Source: CAVVSQ01 sp963848825
GTDB taxonomy: Bacteria; Planctomycetota; Planctomycetia; Gemmatales; Gemmataceae
Assembly (NCBI GenBank): GCA_963848825.1
Contig: CAWKFA010000010.1
Location: 1 to 64,000, forward strand
Direction of reading: 5' to 3'
Length of the DNA: 64,000 nucleotides
The notes beneath the pieces are model-generated. The model worked only from the letters and a program-made list of their open reading frames with translations. It was not told the DNA's origin and ran no database searches. Numbering within the stretch: the stretch's first letter is position 1; every line of letters begins with the position of its first letter. The position numbers and the translations under genes were made by a program. Below are positions 29,495 to 39,193 of this stretch, piece after piece.

Positions 29495-31352
29495 ATGGTC
29501 CGACAGCATTGCGGGACGTGGGCACTCCTTGGTGGGCTCTTGCTCGCTCCGGCCGCGTGGGCAGAAGTTCCCGAGAGCCCGGCCCAGTACATCAAAACGC
29601 ATTATGCCAAAAATAGTTATCAGATTCCGATGCGCGATGGTGTCCGTCTTTACACCATCGTTTATTCACCGAAGGACACTTCGGACACCTACCCTCTGTT
29701 GATGACCAGAACCCCCTATGGCATCCATCCCTACGAAGCGGACCAATTCCGCGGCAGGCTCGGGCCGAACACGCATTTTCTCATGGAGAAGTACATCTTC
29801 GTCTACCAGGATGTGCGCGGGCGTTATCTGTCCGAAGGGACATACGAAAATGTTCGCCCGCAATTGCCACCCGACAAACGCGCCATCGCCGTCGTCCCCG
29901 AAGAATATTGACGAGAGTACCGACACCCATGACACGATCGCCTGGCTCGTGAAAAACGTCCCCAACAACAACGGCAAAATGGGGCTTTATGGCATCAGTT
30001 ATCCCGGCTTCTACAGTTCGGCGGGGATGATTAATGCCCACCCGGCGCTCAAGGCGGTTTCGCCTCAGGCCCCGATCGCCGATTGGTTCTTTGACGATTT
30101 CTTTCATCATGGCGCCTTTTTCCTGCCGCATGCGTTTCGTTTTTTCTCAACGTTTGGTCAACCGCGGCCCGAGCCCACCACGAAAAATGCCCAGCGCTTT
30201 GAGTACGACAATGACGATGGTTACGCGTTTTTCATGAACATCGGTCCCCTCAAGAACGTAAACGCGAAGTACTTCAAAAACAACGTTGTCTACTGGAACA
30301 CCATTGCGGCCCACCCCAATTATGATTCCTACTGGCAAGCCCGCAATTTGCTGCCGCACCTGCGCAACGTCGCCCCGGCCGTCATGACCGTGGGCGGCTG
30401 GTTCGATGCCGAGGACCTCTATGGCGCCCTCAACACTTACCGGGCGGTCGAAAAACAGAATCCGAAGGTCTTCAACGTGCTGGTGATGGGCGCCTGGTCC
30501 CACGGCGGCTGGGCCGGCAACGAATCGAGCCTGGGCAACCTGAGCTTCGGCGCCAACACCTCGGCCTTCTATCAAAAGGAGATCGAACTACCTTTCTTCA
30601 ATCATTACTTGAAAGGGAAGGGAGAACACCAGCTGCCGGAGGCCTACATGTTCGAAACGGGTGTTAACCGCTGGCGCAAATTCGACGCCTGGCCACCCGC
30701 CAACCTGGAGAAAAAGGCCTTCTACTTTCACCCGCGCGGCCAGCTTTCGGTGGAAGTGCCTCAGGATGATGAACTCGTCAGCGACAGTTTTCCAAGTGAT
30801 CCCAACCGGCCCGTCCCCTATACGCTGGCAACCGGCACTGGCATGATTAAAAGCTATATGGCGGAGGACCAGCGCTTCGCGGCACGCCGGCCCGACGTGC
30901 TTGTCTATCAAACAGGACTGCTGGTCAAGGACCTGACCTTCGCGGGACCCTTGCGGGCGGAACTTTACGTCGCCACCACTGGCACCGATTCCGACTGGGT
31001 CGTGAAGCTCATCGACGTCCAGCCCGACGGCAAACAAATCATGATCCGCAGCGAAGTCATGCGTGGGCGGTTCCGCAATAGCTATCAAAAACCGGAGCCC
31101 TTTGAGCCGGACCAGCCGGCCAGGCTTGCCCTGGATTTACAGGACGTCCTGCATACCTTCCGCAAGGGACACCGGGTGATGGTGCAAGTTTGCGGCAGCT
31201 GGTTTCCGCTCGTCGATCGCAATCCGCAGAAATATGTGCCCAATATCTTTCAGGCGGAAGAAGCCGACTTCGTCAGAACCACGCATCGTTTGTTTCGATC
31301 AAAGTCGATGCCCAGTTACGTGCAGGTGGGCGTGCTGCCCGACGAAAAGTAA
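29495..31352 (+). CDS. exported CocE/NonD-type (S15) hydrolase, one frameshift
   Basis: Start ATG 29495 (MVRQHCGTWALLGGLLLAP) is preferred over ATG 29456 because GGAG precedes it by about 6 bases and a signal peptide follows, ending near AAWAE. It is a CocE/NonD or X-Pro dipeptidyl-peptidase-like serine hydrolase. Seen: MRDGVRLYTIVYSP, DVRGRYLSEG, the nucleophile GLYGISYPGFYS, candidate Asp in GGWFDAEDLYGA and His in GAWSHGGW, then the C-terminal jelly-roll domain (DVLVYQTGLL, PARLALDLQDV). The frame breaks near 29902, where removing one base continues the protein as KNIDESTDTHDTIAWL. Probably a periplasmic esterase or peptidase; substrate unknown. Confidence 0.85.
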
Positions 31353-31378
31353 GACGCCGCGCCGGCCGGGAGGTGATG

Positions 31379-31585
31379 ATGTTGACAATACGTTGCCGGG
31401 AAAATGGGCCGCTGGTGTTGCCGCCTGAATTCAGGATCGTGGACCACCAGGGCAACGAGTTCGCGCTGCCCCAGGGCAAGGAATTGATCGCCCTGTGCCG
31501 TTGCGGCCAGTCGGGGATCAAGCCTTTTTGCGATGGTCAGCATCGGCAAATTGGCTTTAAAGCAGACGAACTGGCGCCGCCTTGA
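31379..31585 (+). CDS. CDGSH iron-sulfur domain protein
   Basis: 68 residues from ATG 31379, with GGGAGG at 31368-31373 (an in-frame ATG at 31376 is nearer and less likely). The CDGSH 2Fe-2S motif is clear: ALCRCGQSGIKPFCDGQH gives C-x-C...C-D-G-x-H with three Cys and one His ligand. Small CDGSH proteins bind a redox-active [2Fe-2S] cluster and are electron-transfer or sensor proteins; this one has no membrane anchor. It is 26 bases after the hydrolase on the same strand. Its stop overlaps the end of the convergent FHA gene by 29 bases. Confidence 0.9.
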   Translation: MLTIRCRENGPLVLPPEFRIVDHQGNEFALPQGKELIALCRCGQSGIKPFCDGQHRQIGFKADELAPP

Positions 31586-33365
31586 AAAGACGGGAACGGG
31601 GTCGTCGGCCTATTAGGACGGGGAATCTGAAACCCGGCCGCGGAAAAGAGCGCAGACGATCGTTGAGCCGGTTGCTATCTTCCTTGCCAGTGCCTTTCTT
31701 CATTTCCTCGCGTAATTTGCTGACCGGCGCCAGGCTCTCGCGGACATTGGCATCGCGCTGTCGCCCGCTCGACATCGTTGCGGACCTCCTCACGCAGGCG
31801 GTCCAAACGTATGCGTTCGCGGGCCAACTCGGCACGCTCCTTCGACATTTCCATTTCCATTTCCCGTGTCGCTTCATCGAGCTCCTGGTTGCGAAGCTGG
31901 AGTTGCTCGAATTCTTGCGTCAGTTTGGCGCGTTCGTTCTCCAGCTGGTGGCGATATTGATTGAGTTCCGCCTCATAACTCTCCAGGTCGCCATTCACGG
32001 GCACGACCGCTGGTTGGGGAGCAGCGCTGGCCGGCACTACCTCGGCCAGGGGGCGAGCGTTCTCGGCTTCCTGGCGCACTCTTTCGGCCTCCTCCCGCGC
32101 GGCGGCGGCTTGCTGGCGCATTTCCTCGACATAAGCATCCTTCTCTTCGAGCAATTGCCGGAGCAGCTGGTTCTCCGCCTTCACGTCTGTCTGGTCCGGG
32201 GAAGCTTCCGGGACTTTCGCCGACAGGGCTTCGGCAAGCCGGCTTTCGTAGTCACCAAGCATTTTCCGCAATTCATCATTCTCCTGAAGGAGGACCTGGG
32301 CGTCGCCATCCGGAGCACTTCTTGAAGTGCCCTGAAGGTCGCGGAAGTCATTCAGCAGGTGGGCCATCTCCGTCCGTTGCTCGCGTAGGGCCGCCTCCGC
32401 TTGATTGAGCGCCGCCCGCTGTTGCTCAAAAATTGCCTTCGTTTCCGCCTGTTCCGCAGCCCATCGTTCTTGCAAGTTCATGGTGTCCTCTACTTCACGT
32501 TGCGAATTGTCGACACGTAACTTGAAACGCGCGCGTCTGCTCGGCCAGCTCCGCCTTGTTTTTTTCCAGGGTCGCGGCATCCTCGCCAAGCCGTTGCTTC
32601 GCTTGCGCCGCTTGCCGCTGTTGCAGGACGATCTTGGCTTCGTCGGCGCTGCAGCGCTGCTGGAACTTTTCCCAGCGCAGCTTGATCTCCTTGTCCGCCT
32701 CATCGAGGCGTCCCGCGAGGCCAGCTTCCACGGTCTGCACATGCTTGAGATGCGCTTTCCCGCTCCGCATTGAGCTTGTCGCGATCAGCTTCCAGATCGC
32801 GTTCCGCCAATTCAAGCTGGTTAAACCGTTGATCGTATTGGCGAATTTTCTCGCGAACCTCGGCGGCCTTCTGCTTGAGTTCAGCCTGCTGGTGTTCGGC
32901 CTGCTGGTGGCAGCCCGCATCCAGTGCTTGCGTGCGGAGCCTTCTGCGGTAACCTAAAGCCAGCTGTGCCAATTTCTGGCGCGAATGCTGCCAGTGCTCC
33001 AGCCGGGCCGCACCGAAATTCTTGGAATCCAGGAGCGAGCCGGGCGGTATTTTGACTCGAAAGCTGAAGGGCCCGATTTGCAGCACATCGCCTTCAACCA
33101 AAACTCCGGACCGGGGCAGGCCGCCGTTGACACGCGTGCCAGTACGGCTGCCACAATCGCGAACGCGATAACCGTCGGGGGACCGGTAAAGAATGCAATG
33201 GAGTGTCGAGATTTCCGGGGCATCGAGCCCCATGTCGCAGCCGCGGGCCCTGCCAATGGTGATGACCTCGCGGTCAAGCGCACGTGGCCTTTTGTCCATG
33301 CCGCCAAAGAGCGGTACCAGGGCCGGCTGGCGCATTAGGTTGATGTCGCGGTTCATTGGCATCAT
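31557..33365 (-). CDS. FHA-domain protein with long coiled coil (three frameshifts)
   Basis: N-terminal FHA domain, about residues 25-105: VITIGRARGCDMGLDAPEIS, LHCILYRSPDGYRVRD and GSRTGTRVNG, the phosphothreonine-binding loops. It is followed by about 450 residues of charged, heptad-type coiled coil (EKIRQYDQRFNQLELAERDL, LNQYRHQLENERAKLTQEFE, REEVRNDVER). Three breaks near 32749, 32532 and 31768; GC addition at the second joins EQTRARFKLRVDNS cleanly. It probably docks on kinase-phosphorylated partners, with kinases encoded at 18.3 and 53.0 kb, and may organise a complex by its coil. The final 30 residues are uncertain because of the last shift. Confidence 0.75.
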
Positions 33366-33526
33366 GGCCCCGGCCCAGGATTGACGAACACGATATGCCG
33401 TCCCGGTCTTGGGCGTTTATTTGAAAAGAACGGTGCTTCCACAAAAGCATAGCTCAAGAAAAAGGACCGTGATATCGGCTTAAAACGGTTTTTTTAAACA
33501 AATGTGTCAAAAAATCAGGCGGCGTC

Positions 33527-33532
33527 TATAAT
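33527..33532 (+). promoter_or_regulatory. candidate -10 element of the complex I operon
   Basis: TATAAT 67 bases before the nuoI ATG, in a short AT-rich patch. A weak -35 (TGTCAA at 33505-33510) precedes it. AGGAAGAGG at 33582-33590 is the ribosome binding site. Confidence 0.35.
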
Positions 33533-33598
33533 CTCTGGAGATTCTCGGAGACCGTAAAAGGCGGGGATAATTTTACCCGGTAGGAAGAGGCGATCACC

Positions 33599-34180
33599 AT
33601 GGGGCAGTGGTTCCGGAACGTCAGGGTGGCCATCCAAACGGTCGGCCAGGGCATGTGGATCACCTTGTGGTATTTCCTGCAAACCTATAAGCGTAAGGCG
33701 TTCACGCAGCATTTCGAATACCCGGAATTGCCGGTATCCGTGAAGCCGCGCTACCGGGGTTTTCACCGCTTCGATTTGACGACCTGCATCGGCTGCGACA
33801 AATGCGCCCGTGCCTGCCCTGTTGATTGCATCTATATCGAAAAGATCAAGAACCCGGTGGGCAAAGGCTTCCGCGTCAACGGCTTCAAGATCGACTACAC
33901 CAAGTGCATGTTCTGCGCCCTGTGCGTGGACCCCTGTCCGGTCGATTGCATCTTCATGGGCTCGACGCACGACCAGAGCTGCTTTAGCCGTGATGGCTGC
34001 ATCGTCGATTTTGCCAAGCTCCCCATCGAGACAGCATGGGGCCAGGCGACGCTCAACCCGACCGCGATAGCGGCCTCCAAGCTGACGGCCGAGCCCGTCT
34101 GGACGAAGCCACCCGATCCGCCGCCGCCGCCCAAGCCCGCTCCCGCGCCCGCGGCGCCGGCGAGCCCCATTGTGAGTTGA
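33599..34180 (+). CDS. nuoI: NADH-quinone oxidoreductase subunit I
   Basis: 193 residues. Two 4Fe-4S ferredoxin clusters with the ligands C63, C66, C69, C73 (CIGCDKCARACP) and C103, C106, C109, C113 (CMFCALCVDPCP), the electron relay N6a/N6b of complex I. A Pro/Ala-rich tail follows. It opens a plus-strand cluster with the DUF2203 gene and nuoA, B, C, D. In most bacteria nuoI lies after nuoH, so here the order is rearranged and the remaining nuo genes are not in this window. Confidence 0.95.
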   Translation: MGQWFRNVRVAIQTVGQGMWITLWYFLQTYKRKAFTQHFEYPELPVSVKPRYRGFHRFDLTTCIGCDKCARACPVDCIYIEKIKNPVGKGFRVNGFKIDYTKCMFCALCVDPCPVDCIFMGSTHDQSCFSRDGCIVDFAKLPIETAWGQATLNPTAIAASKLTAEPVWTKPPDPPPPPKPAPAPAAPASPIVS

Positions 34181-34231
34181 TGCAGAGCATGCCGACACGC
34201 GGCACGCCGTCTCTTTTTGGTTGGATATCCC

Positions 34232-34657
34232 ATGACCACAAAAGCGAAAACCGAAAAAAAATACTATACCCTGGCGGAAGCCAATGCCACCTTGCCGCTG
34301 TTGCGTTCTATTTTGCGCGACATCACCGAGCTGGCCGTGAGTTTGCGCGATCGTCATCAGCGCCTGGTCGATCTGCAAGGCGCCGGCCAGGTCGACGATG
34401 CCCATCAGGAAGAGATTCGCCATATCGCGACAGAATTCGCGAACGATCAGGAACGCATGAAAAGCTTCGAGGACGAGCTGCGCAAGCTGAACGTCGAGCT
34501 GAAAGACTACTTCAGCGGCCTTATCGATTTCCCTTCCTTGATGGACGGTCGGGAAGTTTACTTGTGCTGGCGGCTGGGCGAAACGGAAGTCAGCCACTGG
34601 CACGATCTCGAGGCGGGCTTCGCCGGACGGCAACAACTCCCCAGGATCGCGGAATAG
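34232..34657 (+). CDS. DUF2203 protein inside the nuo operon
   Basis: 141 residues from ATG 34232 (the open frame begins at 34217 but the later ATG fits the family). The start KYYTLAEANATLPLLRSILRDI matches DUF2203, as do the middle helix and the end LIDFPSLMDGREVYLCWRLGE with VSHWHDLEAGF. The helical, charged sequence has no membrane segment. DUF2203 has no known function to me. Its place between nuoI and nuoA, co-oriented, suggests a role in complex I assembly or simple co-expression. Confidence 0.85.
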   Translation: MTTKAKTEKKYYTLAEANATLPLLRSILRDITELAVSLRDRHQRLVDLQGAGQVDDAHQEEIRHIATEFANDQERMKSFEDELRKLNVELKDYFSGLIDFPSLMDGREVYLCWRLGETEVSHWHDLEAGFAGRQQLPRIAE

Positions 34658-34707
34658 CTATTGGCCTGGCGCGTCGCGCGCTTCCCCTTGAGACACGGGC
34701 TGAACCC

Positions 34708-35301
34708 ATGACATCCCTCGTTTTTTATCTGTTGGTCTTTCTCTTCGTCGGCTCGTTTTTTTTGTTCATCCATCTCATGATGGGTAAAGCGATTCGCCCC
34801 TCCAAGCCGGAAGGGGATAAGCTTACCATCTACGAGTGCGGCGAACCCACCGTGGGCAGCGCCTGGATTCAGTTCGATTTACGTTACTATGTGGTGGCCC
34901 TGTTATTTGTCGTGTTCGATGTCGAAGTGGCTTTCTTCTTTCCGTGGGCGGTTGTTTTCGGCAATGCCAATACGCTGGCAAACCCGGACCTGGATCCGAC
35001 CGCTCGCCAGGTCCTCTCCGCCCGGCTGATGCCGACCGGCTTACCGAACGCCGACGGCACTCCCGTCGCGACGGAAAACAATGATATCGACGCCGACACC
35101 GCCAAATCGTGGGCCTGGATCGCCTTCGCGGATATTCTGGTCTTCTTCAGCGTTTTGATGATGGGGTTCGCCTATTTGTGGCGACGTGGCGACATCGACT
35201 GGGTGCGCAGCACGGCGGCCGAGAGAACATCCGGAACTGTCGAGGAGCTACCCGGCGCATGGAAAGCCGGGACGGTCGAGCAACTGGTCGGGGCCAAGTA
35301 G
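34708..35301 (+). CDS. nuoA: NADH-quinone oxidoreductase subunit A
   Basis: 197 residues from ATG 34708. The three membrane helices of NuoA are visible: LVFYLLVFLFVGSFFLFI, YYVVALLFVVFDVEVAFFFPW and AWIAFADILVFFSVLMMGF. The loop with YECGEP and the FDVEVAFFFPW motif are family hallmarks. It is longer than the usual 120-147 residues because of about 50 extra residues between helices 2 and 3 (FGNANTLANPDLDPT onward) and a C-terminal extension. Membrane arm subunit of complex I. Confidence 0.9.
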   Translation: MTSLVFYLLVFLFVGSFFLFIHLMMGKAIRPSKPEGDKLTIYECGEPTVGSAWIQFDLRYYVVALLFVVFDVEVAFFFPWAVVFGNANTLANPDLDPTARQVLSARLMPTGLPNADGTPVATENNDIDADTAKSWAWIAFADILVFFSVLMMGFAYLWRRGDIDWVRSTAAERTSGTVEELPGAWKAGTVEQLVGAK

Positions 35302-35325
35302 GCAGCTATTTGTGGAGCTAACTTT

Positions 35326-35961
35326 ATGGGCATGCTGGAAGGGTCGTTCCCTGAAGACAATTTTCTTATCACCACGCTGGAGCAGGGCATCAACTGGGCG
35401 CGTGAATCAAGCATGTGGCCGATGACCTTTGGGCTGGCCTGTTGCGCGATTGAGATGATGGCGGCCGGCGCCTCACGTTATGACATCGACCGCTTTGGCG
35501 CGGGTGCTTTTCGAGCGACGCCACGGCAGGCCGACCTCATGATCGTGGCGGGGACCGTCAATTATAAAATGGCGAGCCGGGTACGCCGACTTTATAACCA
35601 AATGCCCGACCCCAAATTCGTGATCGCCATGGGGGCCTGCACCTGCGGTGGCGGCCCCTATTACAAGTATGGTTATAACGTGGTCAAGGGGGTCGATCTG
35701 GTCGTGCCGGTGGACGTCTACGTTCCCGGCTGCCCGCCCCGTCCCGAAGCGCTTCTCGAAGGCTTGATGCGCATCCAGGACAAAGTTCGCGGCATGAGGG
35801 GCCTTACGAAAAATCAGCCCATCGATGTCCCGATTCCGGCACGCACGGGTTACGTTCAGCTACCGCCGGAACTGAGCGACCCCGATCCCGTCAAGGAGAT
35901 GGAGAAACAGTTCGCCTTCGCCAAACTAACCAAGGAAAGAGCCGCCCCAACCAAGGCCTGA
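35326..35961 (+). CDS. nuoB: NADH-quinone oxidoreductase subunit B
   Basis: 211 residues. The ligands of cluster N2, the last iron-sulfur cluster before quinone, are visible: the tandem Cys pair in MTFGLACCAIEMM (C39, C40), C105 in ACTCGGG and C136 in VPGCPPRPE. The gene begins 25 bases after nuoA and ends 45 bases before the nuoC ATG. The extended C-terminal tail is charged. Confidence 0.95.
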   Translation: MGMLEGSFPEDNFLITTLEQGINWARESSMWPMTFGLACCAIEMMAAGASRYDIDRFGAGAFRATPRQADLMIVAGTVNYKMASRVRRLYNQMPDPKFVIAMGACTCGGGPYYKYGYNVVKGVDLVVPVDVYVPGCPPRPEALLEGLMRIQDKVRGMRGLTKNQPIDVPIPARTGYVQLPPELSDPDPVKEMEKQFAFAKLTKERAAPTKA

Positions 35962-36005
35962 GTGTGAAGCCACGATCTCCCCTTCAAAAGCCGACCGGGA
36001 AGCCC

Positions 36006-36536
36006 ATGAATGCCACCGAAATAATCGCGGTCCTCGAAGCCGAATTCGGCACCCGTATCAAGAGCAAAAAGACCGACCTTATCGACCCCTTCGTCGTGGT
36101 CGAGCCAGCCGAATTGGTCGCCGTGTGTCGCTATTTGCGTGACGATCCCAACCTGAAGTTCGAGATTCTCAGCTGCATCAGCGGCGTCGATTACCTGGAG
36201 CTGGACCCCAAGAAAGTGGCCAAGGCCGGCTTCGAGCCGCACCTGGAAATTGTCTATCACTTGCAAAGCTTCACGCACAGGCATCGCTTTACTTTGAAGT
36301 TGGTGCTGCCGCGCTGGCAGGATAACCAGGCCGGCAAGCTGCCCGAAGTGCCGTCGCTGACCGCTCTTTGGCCGGCCGCCGACTGGCACGAACGCGAAGT
36401 CTATGATCTCAGCGGCGTCTGGTTCACCGGCCACCCGGACCTGCGCCGCATACTCCTCTCGGAGGACTGGGTAGGCCATCCGCTCCGCAAGGACTACGAA
36501 TTCCCGCTCGAATATCATGGCATACGGGGAAGATAA
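36006..36536 (+). CDS. nuoC: NADH-quinone oxidoreductase subunit C
   Basis: 176 residues from ATG 36006 (the frame opens at 35964). NuoC signature near the end: LTALWPAADWHEREVYDLSG, then FTGHPDLRRILLSEDW and GHPLRKDY. Peripheral arm subunit contacting NuoB and NuoD. The gene is separate from nuoD (not fused), with 91 bases between. Confidence 0.95.
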   Translation: MNATEIIAVLEAEFGTRIKSKKTDLIDPFVVVEPAELVAVCRYLRDDPNLKFEILSCISGVDYLELDPKKVAKAGFEPHLEIVYHLQSFTHRHRFTLKLVLPRWQDNQAGKLPEVPSLTALWPAADWHEREVYDLSGVWFTGHPDLRRILLSEDWVGHPLRKDYEFPLEYHGIRGR

Positions 36537-36627
36537 CCCGAGGGAATGGTCATAACGCCAAAGTAAATGATCCCGCGAAAATGACGAAGAAACGACCCGG
36601 CTAAATTCTCCGGAAGGTAATCCATCA

Positions 36628-37825
36628 ATGGCGACAGCGACTCTTACCGCCCCCGAGCCCACGATTGTGGAATTTGATGTCCGCACCGATGAAATGCTCG
36701 TCAATATGGGGCCGCAACATCCAAGCACCCACGGCGTGCTGCGCCTGGTGCTGAGGACCGATGGCGAGATCATCTCCGAGGTCACCCCCCACCTGGGCTA
36801 TCTCCACCGCTGCGCCGAGAAGATCGGCGAGAACGTCACGCCGATCCAGTACATCCCGTACACCGATCGCATGGATTACCTGGCCGGCATGAACATGAAC
36901 CTGGGCTATTCGCTGGCGATCGAAAAGCTCTGCGCCATGAACATCCCGCAAAAGGCCGCAAGTCATTCGCGTCGTCATCGCCGAACTTAACCGCATCGCC
37001 AGCCACCTGGTCGGCATGGGGGCTTACGGCCTGGACCTCGGCACCTTCAGTCCGTTTCTGTACGCCTTCCGCGAACGGGAAATGATCCTGGACCTGTTCG
37101 AGGAGGTCTGTGGCGCCCGCCTCACCTATAGCTACATAACCATCGGCGGCGTGCACGATGACCTTCCCGAAGGCTGGGTGGGCCGTTGCCAGCAATTCCT
37201 CGACTATCTCAAACCACGCATCGAGGAATACCACACGCTCCTCACGCGTAACGCCATTTTCGTCCAGCGCACCGCCAACATCGGCGTCATGTCCAAGGAA
37301 ATGGCACTCGCGTATGGCTGCTCCGGCCCCATGTTGCGCGGCTCGCTCAGCCGGGACCTGGGCGACCCCGAATGGGACCTGCGCAAGCTCGAACCCTATT
37401 GCGGCTACGAACAATATCAGTTCAAGGCGATCATTCCCCCGTTTCCTGAAGCGCCGCCCGAAGCCGTCCTGGGCGATTGCTGGCACCGGTTTTATGTCCG
37501 CATGCTGGAAGTGCTCGAGAGCATCAAGCTGGTCGAGCAGGGCCTTAAAATGTACCCCACGGCCGTGGGCTCGCACCGCATCGAACTGCCCAAGCATTTG
37601 CCGGCCGGCGAAACGTACGTGGAAACCGAATGCCCGCGCGGCCAGATGGGCTTTTACGTGGTGGGCAGCCCCGCCAAGAGCCTGGTCCCTTTCCGGGTCC
37701 GTGCACGCTCGTCAAGCTTCTCCAACCTCAGCGTCACCAACCCCATTTGCCGCGGCTGCCTCATCGCCGACGTCCCCGCCATCGTGGGCAGCATCGACAT
37801 CGTGATGGGGGAGATAGACAGGTGA
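36628..37825 (+). CDS. nuoD: NADH-quinone oxidoreductase subunit D (one frameshift)
   Basis: About 399 residues. NuoD forms the quinone site with NuoB. The first frame encodes MLVNMGPQHPSTHGVLRL and DRMDYLAGMNMNLGY, then stops; the second continues VIRVVIAELNRIASHL, GARLTYSYITIGGVHDDLP and NPICRGCLIADVPAIVGSIDIVMGEIDR. The joint is near 36955, where one extra base in GGCCGC breaks KAQVIRV; a complex I core gene is unlikely to be dead, so this is probably an error. It ends the nuo gene run; a minus-strand hypothetical follows. Confidence 0.93.
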
Positions 37826-37926
37826 GACCAACCGTCCAATTGCCTTGAAAAGTATCTCCGACCATCCTCTTGGCCGTCGTGTTTATACCAGGGGAAGTTC
37901 CCGCCAAGTTATCGTGCGGTTCGCCT

Positions 37927-38538
37927 TCACCCTCTCAGCAGCCATTTCAGCAATCGCTTCCATAGCGGGATGGACGGCACTTGAGTAGATGCCTCGTGAA
38001 ACTCAGTGATAACTGCCCCGATCTCGCTGCTCACCCGCTCACAGACGGTGCGGAAGTCACTCGTCCGCCGTTCGGCGGTATAAAACGAGAAAGTGTATGA
38101 GTCGTGGTAAATGGCAGGCCCGCCAACGTATACCCACCATTCCGTCTCCTCGACGGCAACGAGGCGGTTGTCAGAAAACATCTTGATCCGCAGCGGAGGC
38201 TCACGCTCCATCTCTTCTTGGCGGGCATACCAGTAAGCCAAGTCCGGCAGTGAGTCCAGCCGGGCCGAAGTTCCGCTGATCTCGATGTCGAGCGCGCTAT
38301 GGGGGATGGCTCGAAGAAGGGCGTTGGTGATCTGGACGAATAACTCAGCGTCAAAGAACATCCCATCCTTGTCCGGACGGAAACTGTCGAGAACCACTGC
38401 AAAACGCTCCTTTAGCCCGGCGTTGTAGACGAAGGGCGGCGGAAAGCTGCACGCATGGTAGCCGGCGACAAGGGCCAGGCGGCGGTGATTCGAGGTGTCA
38501 TCTGGCCTATTTGGCTGTGACATTGGAGTATTGCCCAC
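37927..38538 (-). CDS. hypothetical protein
   Basis: 203 residues (or 198 from the Met at residue 6), no signal peptide. Mixed alpha/beta with FAVVLDSFRPDKDGMFFDAEL and WWVYVGGPAIYHDSYTFSFYT, and a C-terminal basic/hydrophobic end. I do not recognise the family. It separates the nuo cluster from the hairpin region and runs against nuoD, with about 100 bases between. Confidence 0.6.
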   Translation of the reverse strand: MGNTPMSQPNRPDDTSNHRRLALVAGYHACSFPPPFVYNAGLKERFAVVLDSFRPDKDGMFFDAELFVQITNALLRAIPHSALDIEISGTSARLDSLPDLAYWYARQEEMEREPPLRIKMFSDNRLVAVEETEWWVYVGGPAIYHDSYTFSFYTAERRTSDFRTVCERVSSEIGAVITEFHEASTQVPSIPLWKRLLKWLLRG

Positions 38539-38721
38539 GCAGTCCTTGGGTCAAATATGTCCGCGCGCTCTTGCACCCTTCAGCCCGCTGCTGACAATTG
38601 GGTCAGGAGCAGCCACTAAACGCCGCCGACCTACGGAGGACGGAGCTGGCACATATATTCTATCCCCACGTACATTCACGGACGTAATCTCACCTGGACC
38701 GAAAACCTGCAAGCAAAAAGA

Positions 38722-38751
38722 GACAACCCTCCCGGGGGAAGGAGGGTTGTC
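38722..38751 (-). terminator. intrinsic terminator on the minus strand
   Basis: GACAACCCTCC (38722-38732) pairs with GGAGGGTTGTC (38741-38751), an 11-bp stem with an 8-base loop. On the minus strand it is followed by TCTTTTTG, a textbook intrinsic terminator. No minus-strand gene is evident upstream, which suggests an unannotated short transcript or RNA. Confidence 0.65.
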
Positions 38752-38830
38752 GATGGACGGGGTTCTGGCGGGTTGGGTCGGAGGTGTCTGGGGATGGGGT
38801 CAGCCGGGGACATTGGTTCCCGAGTGTAAA

Positions 38831-38861
38831 ACCCAAGGCCCACGGGGGTTGGGCCTTGGGT
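38831..38861 (-). terminator. second strong hairpin, minus-strand terminator-like
   Basis: ACCCAAGGCCC (38831-38841) pairs with GGGCCTTGGGT (38851-38861), 11 perfect pairs. On the minus strand it is followed by TTTAC. It lies about 80 bases upstream of the terminator at 38722 in the same direction. Confidence 0.5.
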
Positions 38862-39193
38862 AGCGGAACCTGGCAACTCATCCGACGAACATGGCCTCGG
38901 GGGAAGGCCGCTCTGTTCCGGGGGTTCGTCGTTTTTCCTTGCCGAAGTCTTTAAATGCACGTCGCCGTGCCAAGAAGTTGGAACGCGTTGGCAACAATGA
39001 GGCCCGGCGTCACAAATCATTATTTTTATTAAAGTTATGCACCAGGCGCGGCGGCAAAATATCCTCAGAACTATTAGAAGTACGTAGGAAAACTTTGCCG
39101 GATGGTTGGATTTTACAACGAAGATTGTAAAAATGGCATCAGCATTCGAATGCAGTTCAACATCCCAGGCGCGTTGGGGGTTTCGGGGAATTT

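Larger units (their letters stand above)
38539..39193. other. gene-free stretch with three hairpins
   Basis: About 650 bases. It contains the two stems listed next and, at about 38884-38931, a third long-range pairing (GACGAAC with GGTTCGTC) followed by GTTTTT on the plus strand. A minus-strand frame across 38880-39000 encodes a short basic segment ending in EAMFVG, and a plus-strand frame (38891-39130) is also basic; neither is recognised. The right part, from 39000, is AT-rich and should hold the purN promoter. Confidence 0.45.

Noticed and set aside
38891..39130. A basic plus-strand frame in the hairpin region
   Set aside because: No family, no ribosome binding site, overlaps stem-loop structure; could be coding only by chance.
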